Source of the DNA: Solanum dulcamara
Taxonomy: Eukaryota; Streptophyta; Magnoliopsida; Solanales; Solanaceae
Reading direction: 5' to 3'
Length of the DNA stretch: 64,000 nt
Assembly: GCF_947179165.1 (NCBI RefSeq)
Contig: NC_077237.1
Location: forward strand, 57,370,023-57,434,022
The notes under the pieces were generated by a model, which saw only the letters and a program-made list of their open reading frames with translations, ran no database searches and was not told the DNA's origin. Position numbers and translations under genes: made by a program. Shown in pieces: positions 22,607-33,992 of the stretch (positions are counted from its first letter, which is position 1; each line of letters opens with the position of its first letter).

Positions 22607-24210
22607 TTGATACCTGGGAGATCATCGGAGAAACCTTCCAGAAATTCATTAACAACCAAAACTGAATCAAGAGTAGAAGCTTCGAAATTTGTATCTCTAA
22701 CCCGAACTAGATGATAAATATAACCATTGGAAATTAATATCTGAGTTTTAAGGCATGAGATGAATTGACCTTTAAACACGAAATTACTACCCTTCTAATC
22801 TAAGATTGACTTGTTAGGAAGCTAAAACTTAACCACACTGGTTCTACAATATATAAAAGCTTAACATGCATGAAGCTAATCCATACAGATAATAACATCA
22901 AAAATAGTCATATCAAGCTCTACAAGATCAACTGAGGTAAAATTGAATCACCAACAAGAGTATAGACATAAAAAGGCTCTAGCAGGATCTTAGGACTAAC
23001 AATGAATTTCATAGAAAGTTAAGGAGTAACAAAAAATAGAGTAGCACCCAGATCTAACAATGTATAAACATCAAAGTCAAATACTTTCAACATACCAACC
23101 ACTATATCAAGGGAATCCTCTAATTCCTGACGAGTCTGAAGGGCATAAAATCTGTTTTGGTACTAACCGCCATCTAATGTAGTACCATTATGATCCAAAC
23201 AGTCGATAGCCTGAGTCTGAGTCTGGTGTCTAGGACCACTCCTACAATCTTTCTCTTGATAAACCCGAATTTTCCCACCTATAGCACACATCCGATCCCG
23301 CTAAGCATTCTCTCTTGTGATTCCTTCCATATTTCTTACATGGAGAGATGGCTTAACTACTTGGAGCTCTTTCTTGTACCTTAGATTTAGCCACCCTATA
23401 AAGATGTAGTGTTTTATGACTCTTAATCGAAATACTTTTGATAAAACTGAGAACGGCCACCATTCTTGGACTTACCATGTGAGAAATTTCCACCATCGGT
23501 TAGAGCCTTTTTGAACTCATTTCTAGACCATCTCCTTTAGATTTTTCTCCTCTATTTATTTTGCATATGTCATAAGCCTCAAATTTTCCATCTCATTGAT
23601 AAGAATAATGGTTCTACATTCTTTGACCACCAAATCGGACACACCGAAAATAAATGTGGATCTGCAACCATTAAAGCAGCATATTTAGACAACTTAGTGA
23701 ACTTGAGGGCACAGTCCCTAACACTCACGTTACCTTGGCATAAATTGATGAAATCTTGTACCTTAGCTTCCCTCAACTCTAAAGAAAAGACATAGTCCAA
23801 GAAAGCACCCTTGAATTCCTCCCAATCAACAGACCCATCACCTCTACCTCTTTCATCCTTCCATTGCTCGTACCAAACTTCTGTCACTCCCTTGAGTTGA
23901 TAAGCCATTAATTCTGCCTTTTCCACTTGTCTAATACGCATGATCTTAACTATCTTAGCAATGCATTTAATGAATTCTTTTGGATCCTCATCCACCTTAG
24001 ACCCATGGAATTTGGGCGGGTTCATTCGAGTGAATTCATGAACTCGCCTAGCCTCTGTACCCACATTTGGGTTCATGGGATCTACCACCTTTCTATTATC
24101 TTGAGTGGCTATGACTAAATATTGCTTCTAGGATTTCCTTGGGCAGCTGCTATGGCTATCGGACTGAACCAAACCTTAAATTCCTCTCGGTGCTTAGCTA
24201 TTATCCAAAT
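22607..24210 (-). pseudogene. gag-protease remnant of minus-strand element D
   Basis: Read downward from 24210. The gag N-terminal region has ANREVV-like text; then the open frame 24088-23579 contains VDPMNPNVGTEARRVHEF, NPPKFHGSKVDEDPKEFI, MAYQLKGVTEVWYEQWKDE and QGNVSVRDCALKFTKLSKYAAL, the capsid domain of a Ty3/gypsy gag. The C-terminal and zinc-knuckle region is degraded (about 23540-23250). The retropepsin region at about 23170-22850 has LLDLGATLFFVTPYVAMKF, where DLGAT replaces the usual D-S/T/P-G active-site motif. It ends in the pre-RT linker VVNEFLEGFSDDLPGI at 22610, cut by the X2 copy. Multiple stops exist outside the long frame. RT, RNase H and integrase of this element are not adjacent. 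Confidence 0.85.
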
Positions 24211-25345
24211 GAAATTTCATCAAAACATAATAATTAACATCATTAAGAAAGACAATAAAAGATATCAATCTTCATCATAAAGTATCATAAGAATAGCTCA
24301 TTAACACGGTTGATTCATAAGAATCCATGAGTTGGTGATAATGTCCTTTCACCTCTGTAACATAATTGTGTGAGAACTACCTTTCACACCATAATTCCTT
24401 GCTTAAAACATCATTTAAACATCATTTATAATCTTTCATAAGTCATTCATAAGCTTTGACAATATTTCATAAAGGTTTCGTTGAAATCACTTGAAATTCA
24501 TGATCATAGTTCCTTGGAAACATATTTTAAAATTGCATATAACATGGGTAATTGAAATTAAACTTGAAATAATGTAATATGATGAGAATTTTGCATAATT
24601 TAATCAATAATCTTAAGATAAATCATAATTAAAAAGACCTGATACATATTCATGAAACTAGACCATTTTAAAAGAAGAGTTCGCCAGAGAATTTGAGAGG
24701 AACTTTGGGACTTCATGGGTAAGAGAAACCATGGGTGAATTTCTACATACCTTAGATCTTAGAAGCTCTAATTTTCACTTCATTAGAAGAATTGACCCTG
24801 ATTTTCTCTTTGAATTGCTTGAAAAACAAGAAGATTCTTGAGAGAAAACTTTAGAGAGAAGATTTTAGGATTCTAGTGTGAGGGTGAAAATGAGAGGGTT
24901 AGGAGGATTTAGGATAGTTAATAGGATAGTATAAATCCCTAAAAACCATACACATTCATTAATGACACCATAGGAAAAACACAAAAACACCCCTAACTTA
25001 ATTGAATTTAGGACCCTAAATGGAAGGCCCACCATGGCCCATGAAGCTAACCACGGGTTGTGGTGATGATCTTGGTGGTGGAGATGAGAAAAAAGGATGA
25101 GGCGGGTCTTGAGGGTTAGGTTCATAGTTAGCTTCGCGGTCCGTAGTGATCACCACGAACCATGGAGCCCTCCGTAGTCCTTATCCCAAATTTTCCATTC
25201 ACCAATCCACCTTCAGGTTGCTCTCCACAGCCAGTGAAGATAACCACGGCCAGTGAAGGGCTTCTTGAAGGACCGCCTGGTGCCAAAAGCTATGATTTTC
25301 ACCTTAAACCCTAATTCCTGATTTTTTAATTTTTGGGGTCTTACA
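24211..25345 (-). repeat. LTR fragment of element D (minus strand)
   Basis: On the minus strand an LTR start TGTAAGACCCC lies at 25345. It is followed by a U3 with CACGG/CCGTGG-type dyads (25090-25290) and a leader-like CTCAAGAATCTTC region near 24840. It passes straight into the gag N-terminal text at about 24210 with no visible LTR end or primer-binding site, so the LTR 3' end and leader appear deleted. The open frame at 24865-25125 lies in the U3/R region and has no known domain. Confidence 0.6.
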
Positions 25346-25790
25346 CTCGGGAAGCAAAGAAAAGATTATTCTAGACCAAACTCGACATTCCAAAACTAAC
25401 CCCGTTGATGGAATTTTTATCTGAGCGTGTTTTTCAAGAATATTGACCAAAGTCAACCTTAGGCTAAATTTCAAAGGCTAAAATGCCAAATGGTCGCAAA
25501 CTCGCATTGAAACCCTCGATAATCATGTTGACCATGCTACTGGCTAAATTTGGCTACTCCGTAGCCGATGGAACCACCAAAATTCCATTATTATGTCATT
25601 TACCTTATGTTATGGTATAAATTAATTTTTCCAATTTCAAAAGTTCTAAAATAGGGAAACGGGACTAAAACCCAAACAAATGACCATGTGACCAAATAGT
25701 TAGTGCCAAAAAGTCATAATCGTCACTATAGGAATGCTCTAAACATCGAAATGAATACATTAAATCAGAAATGGCATGAGGATCATTACA
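25346..25790 (-). repeat. Truncated F-type LTR (F4, minus strand)
   Basis: The reverse complement starts TGTAATGATCCTC at 25790 and is collinear with the first 450 bp of LTR F3 (57987 on): it shares TTTAGAGCATTCYTATAGTGAC, GTCATTTGTTTGGGTTT-like and GGTTGACTYTRGTCAATATTC-like text. It is cut at 25345/25346 exactly where LTR D begins, so element D most likely inserted into it. Confidence 0.75.
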
Positions 25791-26093
25791 ATTTTCCCTA
25801 TTACAAATGTGTTTGTCAATTTGAAAATCATGTTATCTCTAACAATAAGTGTTTAATTGTGTATGTATTTTGAATTATCATGTTAAATTTCTTTACAACT
25901 TAAATACTACAGTTAATTCACATTTATAGATAAATACTTTACTTTGTTAAGTAAATAAGCTTAATAAATTGATTTGGATAATTGATTCATCTCATATTCA
26001 TTTCAAATGTGCTTAATTTTAATGATTAATTTGATTTTATAAAGAATTGGTTTCAATTTCAGATAAATTTGTTGGTTACAATTACAATACAAA
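25791..26093. other. AT-rich stretch without a recognisable feature
   Basis: About 300 bp of strongly AT-rich DNA between the outward-reading starts of F4 (minus) and F1 (plus). I see no open frame, repeat or RNA gene. It may be a remnant of the original host sequence. Confidence 0.4.
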
Positions 26094-28746
26094 TGTAATG
26101 ACCCTGGCGGTCATTTTTGTGTTTTTGTGTGCTTTTACAAATTTTTCCCTCCCTATATCTTCTTTGTGGTATTTATGAGGTATTGGGATGGGTGGCACCC
26201 TTATCAAAGAGGTTGGGTGACTTTTGAGTGAATTTAGCCATATTTGAGGCTTATGGTTTTAAAGAGTTGATTTTGGTCAACATTTTGAGATTTTGATGTC
26301 AGATGAGGATTCCATCAGTTCATCAACTTTGGAAGGGTCCTTTTGGTCTAGTGTGATGATCGGTTTGGGATTTAGGGCTATCATTTTGAGTTTGTGTGAT
26401 TAGGCATTTTAGTTTTGAAAATTTTGTCAAAGTTTGACTTCTTTCAACATCCTTGGTAAACATGCTCTGATTAAAATTTTGATAGTGTGATTAGCTCTGA
26501 AATGCCAAGTTTTGCCTAGGACGACCTTTGATTTTGTTTTAGAGGCTTCCAGGGTGAGTTTGTTGCTTTGGTTGCATTGTGTGTGAATTCTTCGTAAGTG
26601 TTGACTTTTGTCAACATTTTGACATGATGACCTCTAATGGTTGTTGATTCTGAAATACCATTTCCAATAGGGTAGAGAATCCTTTTTGTGCCGACGGAAT
26701 TCTAAATGAGGTTTTAGTACCCCAATGGGGGATATTTTCTTCCATAGGAGTTGCTGATCGCGAGCCCTTGGTTGTGTTCACAAATTCCTAGCCATGCTAT
26801 GCTTCTCATTCATAGGAGGCCCTCCATATTTGTAGAGGTCAATTGACCTGAGCTTTATGTTCGCAGAGGCCACTGGTCCCGTGCTCTGCATTCGCAAACT
26901 AGCCTTTGCATTTGCGAAGGGTCAGTTGACTGACCTCTATATTTATCAAGAGAGTCTCCACGTTCTTGATGGCCAAATCGACCGACACCAGTGAGATTTT
27001 AAGCTCATTTTCAATATGCAAGTCCCCATTTCAACTTAGAAATTTTGTAATTTTGAGAGTAGTCCTTGGACAAATTGGATGATAGTTGTTGGACGGTGTT
27101 GGAAATTTGCATTGGTACATTATGGGGTCATTGAATCTTCCGTTTCTCTTAGTAATTTTTGTTAATTTCTCCTAAATTTTAGTTTTTGATCAATTTTGTT
27201 TCTTATAGTTGTAGGACTGTTTTGGGCTGAGTCTTGCTTGGATTTTTCTCATTTTTGGAGCATGAGTTCTGTGACCTCATGGGAATCTTGTGACAGAGTC
27301 ATTTTCATGATTTCATGTGTGGGTTCCAAGGTCCAATTTTAGCCCATTTCTAATTTGAAATTATAAATTATAACATGGGTATCATATGTCTCATTTTTGA
27401 TGTTTTCTCTGCTAATTTGATAGTGTTGCACCATTTGGAGACTCTACAAAAAGGAAAAGCTCCAAAATAGAGGTTTGGGTGTGGTTTCGGCCTTGAGGTA
27501 GGTTACGATCTCTCCTTTAGACTTGATTCAGATACATTATGTATATATATAGGATTAGTTGGATCGTTAGGAAGAATTATAGGTAATTATTTTAAGATTC
27601 TATGATTCTTAGTATTGAAATAGCCATGTCTGGGAATTTTACCTAGTATTTAGTTAGCCTTAGTTTAGGTTGACTTTTGGTTTGCTTGGCAATTTATCTC
27701 CTTAGTATGATTTTAAATGATATGAAACTTAGTCTTTGTGCGTTTTGAACATTTGAGTTGTTTGGTTGCCTTGGCGTGGTTATCTTTTATTTTATCTCTA
27801 TACTTTATACTTGTTGAGCCCAAGGCCTTAAGCTTTGGCTAGGGGAGTGACAGGTTAGTACCACTCCATTATACTTTCTGACTGGTGTTCTCCTGCTTTT
27901 GGTGTGATGCTTATGTGGTGTGGATTGTGGATTTTAATATGGCTTGCAATTGTTTGATAAGTTCTAGGTACCATTTTGAACGACCCATTGACTTAAGTTC
28001 AGGCTACATCTTACCATTTTACTATTGAGAAGTCCCAGGTATCATTCCAGGCGGCCTATGGATACATATCCGGATTATATATTCATTTTTGATAAGTCTG
28101 AGGTTTTATTTCGGGTGGCTCGAGGGCTTCTCCAAGTTTTACTTTTTCAGCATCTGGCCACTACATTACATGATCTTATTTGTTTATCTTACTCTTATAT
28201 ATATATATATATATGATCTTTCGGAGCTCGCCTATGATGCCTACTAGGGTACCCAATTTTTTAGTACTCATAATGCACTTCTTCATCTTTTCCTTATACA
28301 TCTCCCAGTACGAGCCACTTTCCTTAAGTGTTGGATCTCTCGTAATTATCAAAGACTTAGATCGTGGTGAGCTCTCGGTGTTTAGAGACTTGCTGCTTTC
28401 CTTCTTCTGTATTGACTTGTATATTTTGTATTTTGACAAGTCAGATCTCTTATATATATAGCTTTCGGAACTTAGTAGCTCCTGTACAAGTGACACTAGG
28501 TCCGAGGATTGGTCTTTATAAGTTTGTTCTTTCAGTTACTTTTCGGGCCTTTTTTTATAGTTTGCATTATATTGCAGATTTATGATATTATCCACTTCTT
28601 GTATTTACTATTCCTATTTTCCACCTCTTATTATTACTATGTTATTAAATTATAGTCTTCCGCAAATTCTATCTATTAGGGTTTTAAGCTTGCCTACAAT
28701 AGAAGGTGTCGTAGGCTCCATTATGGACCGATTACAGGTCATGAAA
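26094..28746 (+). repeat. 5' LTR of element F1
   Basis: Starts TGTAATGACCCTGG and ends near GGTCATGAAA just before a perfect primer-binding site, 2.65 kb. It is collinear with F2 and F3: GAGTTGAYTTTRGTCAACAT near 26260, a U3 with GCGTTCGCRAAGG-like repeats (26750-26990), and CTATGATGCCTACT near 28230. It also has three units of a 64-71-bp repeat starting TTGATAAG/TTGAGAAG at 27954, 28025 and 28089, and a (TA)n run near 28196-28213. Open frames at 28025-28585 lie inside the LTR and lack protein similarity. Confidence 0.85.
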
Positions 28747-28749
28747 GAG

Positions 28750-28761
28750 TGGTATCAGAGC
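28750..28761 (+). other. Primer-binding site of element F1
   Basis: TGGTATCAGAGC, an exact match to the 12 bases complementary to the initiator tRNA-Met 3' end, three bases after the LTR. Confidence 0.9.
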
Positions 28762-28950
28762 TTTAGGCTCAGCGGTCTCACCAGTACAGAAACAACTGCT
28801 AGTCGATCCTCGCACATCAGTATGATAATTCCCGTATCCTATTTGTGAGAGGCTATAGCGCATTCTTAAAAAACTTCCATTATTTTGTTCTTTATTGTGC
28901 GGTCTTGACTTTGGTTTCTTCTGAGTGTTTTCTTGTTTCATTCCTTCGCA

Positions 28951-29865
28951 TATGCCTAGGATGTGGTTATCTATTGGAGGTCGATAGCCTGATGCACAAG
29001 TAGGTTGGTCCTCAACTAGGGGTCGAGGCCGAGGTCAACCTGGGGGTAAGGCAGAGCGCAAGTGAAAACACCATCTAGAAATTAGGAGTAGGTACCATCA
29101 CTAGAGATCGAGATTGAGGTTGAGCACTTTTAGAGTTAGTTCGAGGGTTTGGGGACATCCTAGACTATGCCAAGGTTCGTTTCCATGCTAGTTTTGCAGG
29201 ATACGCTAGCAGAGATCCTTAGCTTTATTGAGGGTATGTCCCAGGAAGGGACCTTGCCTATCACTTTAGTCGGACCTTAGGTCCAGGACGAGGTTCAGAC
29301 TCCAGGCACGGGTACAAGATGTTTAGATTCTGGGGTTACAACCTATTGCTAGGATCCTCTCTTGGTAATTCAGACAGTTCCTACTTTCGGTCCATCTATG
29401 GTGCATCCAGATCATTAATATTTTCTGAGGAGCAGAAGATGCTAGGACAATTTATCAGATTGGTTTCTTACAGGTTTTCAGGCATAGCAGGCGAGGATGC
29501 CCACAAGTTTTTGATTAGTTACCAGGAGAGGTTGCATAACCTCGGTTTAGTCAAGTCTCATGGAGTTGATTATACTTCCTTCTATATAGATAGGTTGTCA
29601 AAGAAGTGGTGGATGATAGGAGAAATCAAGGAATATCTTGCCTATTTTCATGATACGAGTGTTTATATCCCTTCCGAAGATGTCTATGAGTTTTTGATTA
29701 GTTTCTAGGAGAGATTGCATAACCTCAGTTTAATAAAGTCTTATGGAGTTGATTATACTTCCTTCTAGATAGATGGGTCGGCAAAAAAGTGGTGGAGGAT
29801 AGGAAAGAACAAGGAATATCTTGCCTATGTTTGTGATATTAGTGTTGACACCCCTTCCCTTGATT
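28951..29865 (+). pseudogene. gag remnant of F1 with a 61-codon tandem duplication
   Basis: ATG at 28951 opens a basic N-terminus (MPRMWLSIGGR, then a stop, then STRGRGRGQPGGKAER), as in related gags. The capsid part lies in the open frame 29319-29708: EQKMLGQFIRL, YRFSGIAGEDAHKFLISYQE, LHNLGLVKSHGVDYTSFY and LSKKWW. From about 29487 a 183-bp segment is repeated head to tail (second copy about 29670-29852), so the EDA/VYEFLISF...VDYTSF block occurs twice and stays in frame across the junction. After the second copy the text jumps directly to the RT start; capsid C-terminus, zinc knuckle and protease are missing. The gag resembles that of F3. Confidence 0.85.
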
Positions 29866-30611
29866 CAGTTTTGATGGTTAGAGAGTATCCTGGTGTATTT
29901 ACTACTGATCTATCAGGCCTTCCTCCCAATCGTGATATTTATTTCGACATTGACCTTGAGCCAGGTACACAACCAGTGTCTAATCCACCCTACCAAATGG
30001 CTCTAACTGAGTTGAGGGATCTTAAGGAGCAACTTCAGGATCTCTTGAGTAATGGATTTATTAGACCCAGTGTGTCTCCTTGGAGTGCACCCATTCAGGT
30101 TGTGAAGAAGAAAGATGGTACATTACATATGTGTATTGACTATAGGCAGCTGAACAAGGTGATCATCAAGAATAATGGATTCGTCTGGTATGAAAGGTTA
30201 TAGGAAAAAGTATATTATAGCATTTCTAATTCATGTATTTATAATGATTGTCTTGTTCTGCTGCTGGTATTCTATGCCGTGGATTGATAATTTGTTTGAC
30301 CAGCTCCAGGTTGAAATAATGTTCTCTAAGATAGACTTGAGATTAGGCCACCACCAAATGAGGATTAGGGAGATGGACATCCCTAAGACTGCCTTTAGGA
30401 CTAAATACGGCCATTATGAGTCCTTAGTCATATCTTTTGGGTTAACTAAATCCCCAGCAGTGTTCATAGACTTGATGAACTGCGTGTTTCGCCTTTCCTA
30501 GAATCCTTTGTGATAGTTTTCATTGATGAAATCCTAGTCTACTCTAGGAGTAGGGAGCATTATAAGTAGCACTTGAGGATTGTACTTCAGACCTTGCGAT
30601 ATCAGCAGTTG
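29866..30611 (+). pseudogene. Reverse transcriptase fragment of F1
   Basis: The RT N-terminal half is clear in frame 29871-30173: [54 protein letters not shown] and [10 protein letters not shown]. About 94 bp of foreign-looking sequence (about 30174-30267) then interrupts the [16 protein letters not shown] block. RT resumes with [31 protein letters not shown] and the catalytic region as FIDEIL near 30519 instead of FIDDIL, so one catalytic Asp is Glu. It stops at 30611, where unrelated minus-strand gag J begins. RNase H and integrase are absent. Confidence 0.85.
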
Positions 30612-30820
30612 TAGAAACGAGTCTCATACTCTGCAACTATGAGGCCCTCCTGCCTCAAACTCTTAAATTGCAACCGGCTATCCTCCCTCACACTCCATGG
30701 GATGATATAACCATAGAAGACACTAGCAAACTCATTCCAAGTCACTTCTATGAACTAGCTGATCTAGAGCTTTTGTAGGGTCTCCCACCACCCTCTAGAT
30801 AGCCCACCTAACTAGAGTGT
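30612..30820 (-). pseudogene. gag of element J, C-terminal piece
   Basis: Minus-strand translation gives LGGLSRGWWETLQ, TWNEFASVFYGYIIPWSVRED, SRLQFKSLRQEGLIVAEYETR, the capsid segment around the central WW and the conserved C-terminal part. It is the exact continuation of the gag piece at 56734-57372: the codons ...RICYA there join TL...LGGLSRGWW here once element G and one copy of its AGCAT duplication are removed. Its other end (30612) abuts F1. Confidence 0.85.
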
Positions 30821-30825
30821 AGCAT

Positions 30826-32417
30826 TGATAATGCTCAACTACACCCTTACGTATCAAAATGTAGGCAATCATTGTCAATATAAACCCATCTAAGAGTCAG
30901 GGTTGAATCCCACAAGGAACAACGTGTAGGCAATTAAAGAAATAAAGAATTACAAGCTATTAGTTTGAATCCAAAATAAATGATACAATTATAATATGAA
31001 GATGTTGGTAACAACTTAGGATAGGGGGATAGTAAAGAACAAGGAACAGAGACTTTTCAAGCAAGGATACCAATGGGATTTGGGAATGGGAAATCAATAA
31101 ACACCTATATTATCCATTGTATACTAGATTCATACAATCTTAATTAATCATAGTTAAAATCATATATGCCTAGAATCTAAATCATCCACCTATTACTCTC
31201 TAATATAGAAAAATATTTCTCAACTAGTCCTTTCGATCCTAATTGAGTGACAACACAATTAACTCAACTATGGGCATTGCATGGATTCACTATTTATAGG
31301 CAAAATACGATATATGAGTTGTTAAACCTCAAATTATGCACTAATAAACTTTTCCCAACCACAATTGAATCTTTCAAGATCAATCAAAGTAAATGGGTAA
31401 GTCCAGGGAGTGATCAAATCCATAGTAAAACAATTAAAGAATAAAATTGATTAGATAATCGAAAACTCAATTCATACGTGAGAAAATATTCAACTAATTA
31501 CAAAACAACAAGATGAAAACAAATAACCCACAAATTGTTTATCTCTAATACAAAATCCAAATCACCATAACGACTACACCTAAAATTAAGCAACACAAAG
31601 TAAAGAGTTTAATAAAGGATTAAAAATTATTGCAAATTAAGCTCTCAATCTTCACTCTAATGATGTTTGTTGTGGAAACCTTTCTCTTAAATCTACGCCA
31701 AAGCTCAAAAATATCCATAAATTATTTATCTCTAATACAAATTCCAAATCGCTATAACAACTACACCTAAAATTAAGCAATACAAAGCAAAGAGTTGAAT
31801 AAAGGATTAAAAATCATTACAAATTAAGATCTCAATATTCACTCTAATAGTGTTTGTTGTGAAACCTTGCTCTCAAAGCTATACCCAAAGCTCAAAAATA
31901 TTCAAGTCTAATCATTCTATATTCCAAAATGGTTGTGCATGAGTGTATTATAACTTTTGGGATCAAAACTGTGAAATTCCAATACTGCTCTAACACCTGG
32001 CATCTTTCTTCATCGCGATCATGGCATGTTCACCATGATCGTGAAGTCAACTATGACTAGACCATCACGTTCACGACTGAGTACCTCACGATTGCGATTC
32101 ACTGTGATGGTGTTCTACGTGATTCAGACACGTAAAAATGCAATTATGAAGAGTTAATTTATTATTAACCATGATTTCAATTCTTTGACCACGTGGTCAC
32201 GAAGTGCATTTGCAGCCAGTTGTGATTTTCTCCATTTTAGCTCGCTTTTTGCCTCGTTTTCACTTGGTTTCTTCCGTTATTCCCCAAAGCAACTTATATT
32301 TTATTTTCTTGCAAAATATGAAGAAAACCACATCAAATGCATCCATTCTTACATAAACAAGGTAATAATATGAGTTTAAAAAGAAGAAAAGTGGGTAAAC
32401 ATACCCACTAATTAACA
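30826..32417 (-). repeat. 3' LTR of element G
   Basis: 1592 bp; plus-strand text TGATAATGCTCAACTACACCC...CACTAATTAACA. It matches the 5' LTR at 55361-56728 from the first base, including the region around 31250-31440. It is about 220 bp longer than its partner, mostly because of a 187-bp tandem duplication at 31532-31905. GATCGCGAT-like dyads occur at about 31990-32130. Confidence 0.85.
31532..31905. repeat. Two tandem 187-bp copies inside the G 3' LTR
   Basis: AAATTGTTTATCTCTAATAC at 31532 and AAATTATTTATCTCTAATAC at 31719 start two head-to-tail copies that both run to AAGCTCAAAAATAT. The other LTR of G has a single copy (around 56056-56240). Confidence 0.85.
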
Positions 32418-33992
32418 CCTGCAACTTAAAAACTTTGTTTGTCCTCAAGCAAAACAAAATCAAAGCGCAAGAGGTAATCAAATTAAGCTCAATTCACTTT
32501 CATTTCAACTAAGGATCATGATCATGACTTTGGTTGGTACTTACAAATAGTCCTTATGAAATTTTCCACAAAAACAATCCCCTCATTCTTATGGTATATT
32601 CATTTTAAGAACCAAGAATTATTAACTCACAACAACTCAAACTCAGAAAATGACTCAATTCTTTATCTCTTTTACACACTCACTTGATTCAATTAGGAAA
32701 TTTCGAAGTCACCACTTAATCAAACTACATTCCCTTATGAGAAAATAAATGTCCCAAACACTCACAAAGTATGTGAAAAGTAGGGACAAAAGCACAAACA
32801 CTCACATTCACAATAGAACATCTTATGAACATAATTGCCACATCATAGGCTTGTCCATATTTTCAATTAGCATTCACTCAAATTCATTAGATTAGAAATC
32901 TCAAATGAATTTTTTAAGCTTGTAATGTAGTCTTAGGGAAAGTTAGTATATAATTTAGGTATAAGTGACTACACACTCCTTGAACTGCTCACCAACTCAT
33001 CATTTGCCAACTTGTCCACCTTTACTTCATGTTTCAAATGAATGCATATTTCAAGTTTTTATTTCCATTCTAGATGCCCTACATGCAACCATTTTCCTCA
33101 TTTATTCACTTTCTTTCCTTATTTTTCAAAACTTTTTCTTTCTTTATACATTTTTCCTCCATTTATCAATATCTCTTGTTTTTTTACCAAGCTCTTATTT
33201 GATAGGCATCCCTACTATGATCCTCCCATAACACCCCCCAACTTAGGTTTTTATCCTCTACTTTCACAATTTTAAGTTACGGAGGGAAAGGGTTCAAAAG
33301 ATGAATGTCGGTTCAAAATGGGTAAGGCTTGTAATAAGGTTGCCAATAAAAGGATATAGGCTCAAAGGTGACAACTAAGGATATATTTAGTGCAAAGGTG
33401 GGAGTTTTAGGCCAAGTGGACTTCAAAAAAATTCAAAAAATGCCTAAGATCATTTTTCCAACCAAACTCAAATAAGACCAATATTTCAAGGCCAACCGGG
33501 CAAATTCTAGGTAGCACAAGCGAACATAAAGCATTATTCAACAACTCACCACACATGGCATGCAAATCAATCAAAATGGTTAAAAATCATATTTATTTTT
33601 CAACATGCAAGTGGATTGAACATTCAACCTACTAACGAATCAAAAGTCACAAAAAGAGTTACAAGAGTTGTCACAAAATCATTCAAAATATGTTCAACTT
33701 TCAAAAGGGAGGGGTATGCAATACTATACTCTTCATACCAATAAAGTCACAACATCCAAAAGGATGACAATTTTGATTTTAAGAAAGCCTTCAACCAATC
33801 CATCATTGGGACAACTCATACATCTATTCAGGACTGGCATATGGCTACTCAGACTTCACCGCATACATATGGATACTTAGACTTCATTTCAAACACACTC
33901 ACAACCAGCCAATGATTTGCTCTTACGAAAGTTGTCACTCTATCCATCATAGGTCATCGCCATTCAACAACAACATCTTAGAAAATAAAAAG
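32418..33992 (-). other. 3' internal region of element G, non-coding
   Basis: Next to the LTR, the minus strand reads TTGCTTGAGGACAAACAA (about 32436-32453), the motif often found just before the 3' LTR of Tat/Athila-type elements. The rest is AT-rich with no recognisable protein in either strand. Short open frames at 32965-33275 and 33668-33880 show no domain. Confidence 0.55.

Noticed and set aside
28176..28585. Cluster of open frames near a (TA)n run
   Set aside because: They sit in LTR F1 and differ in F2 and F3; the AT-rich microsatellite produces chance frames.
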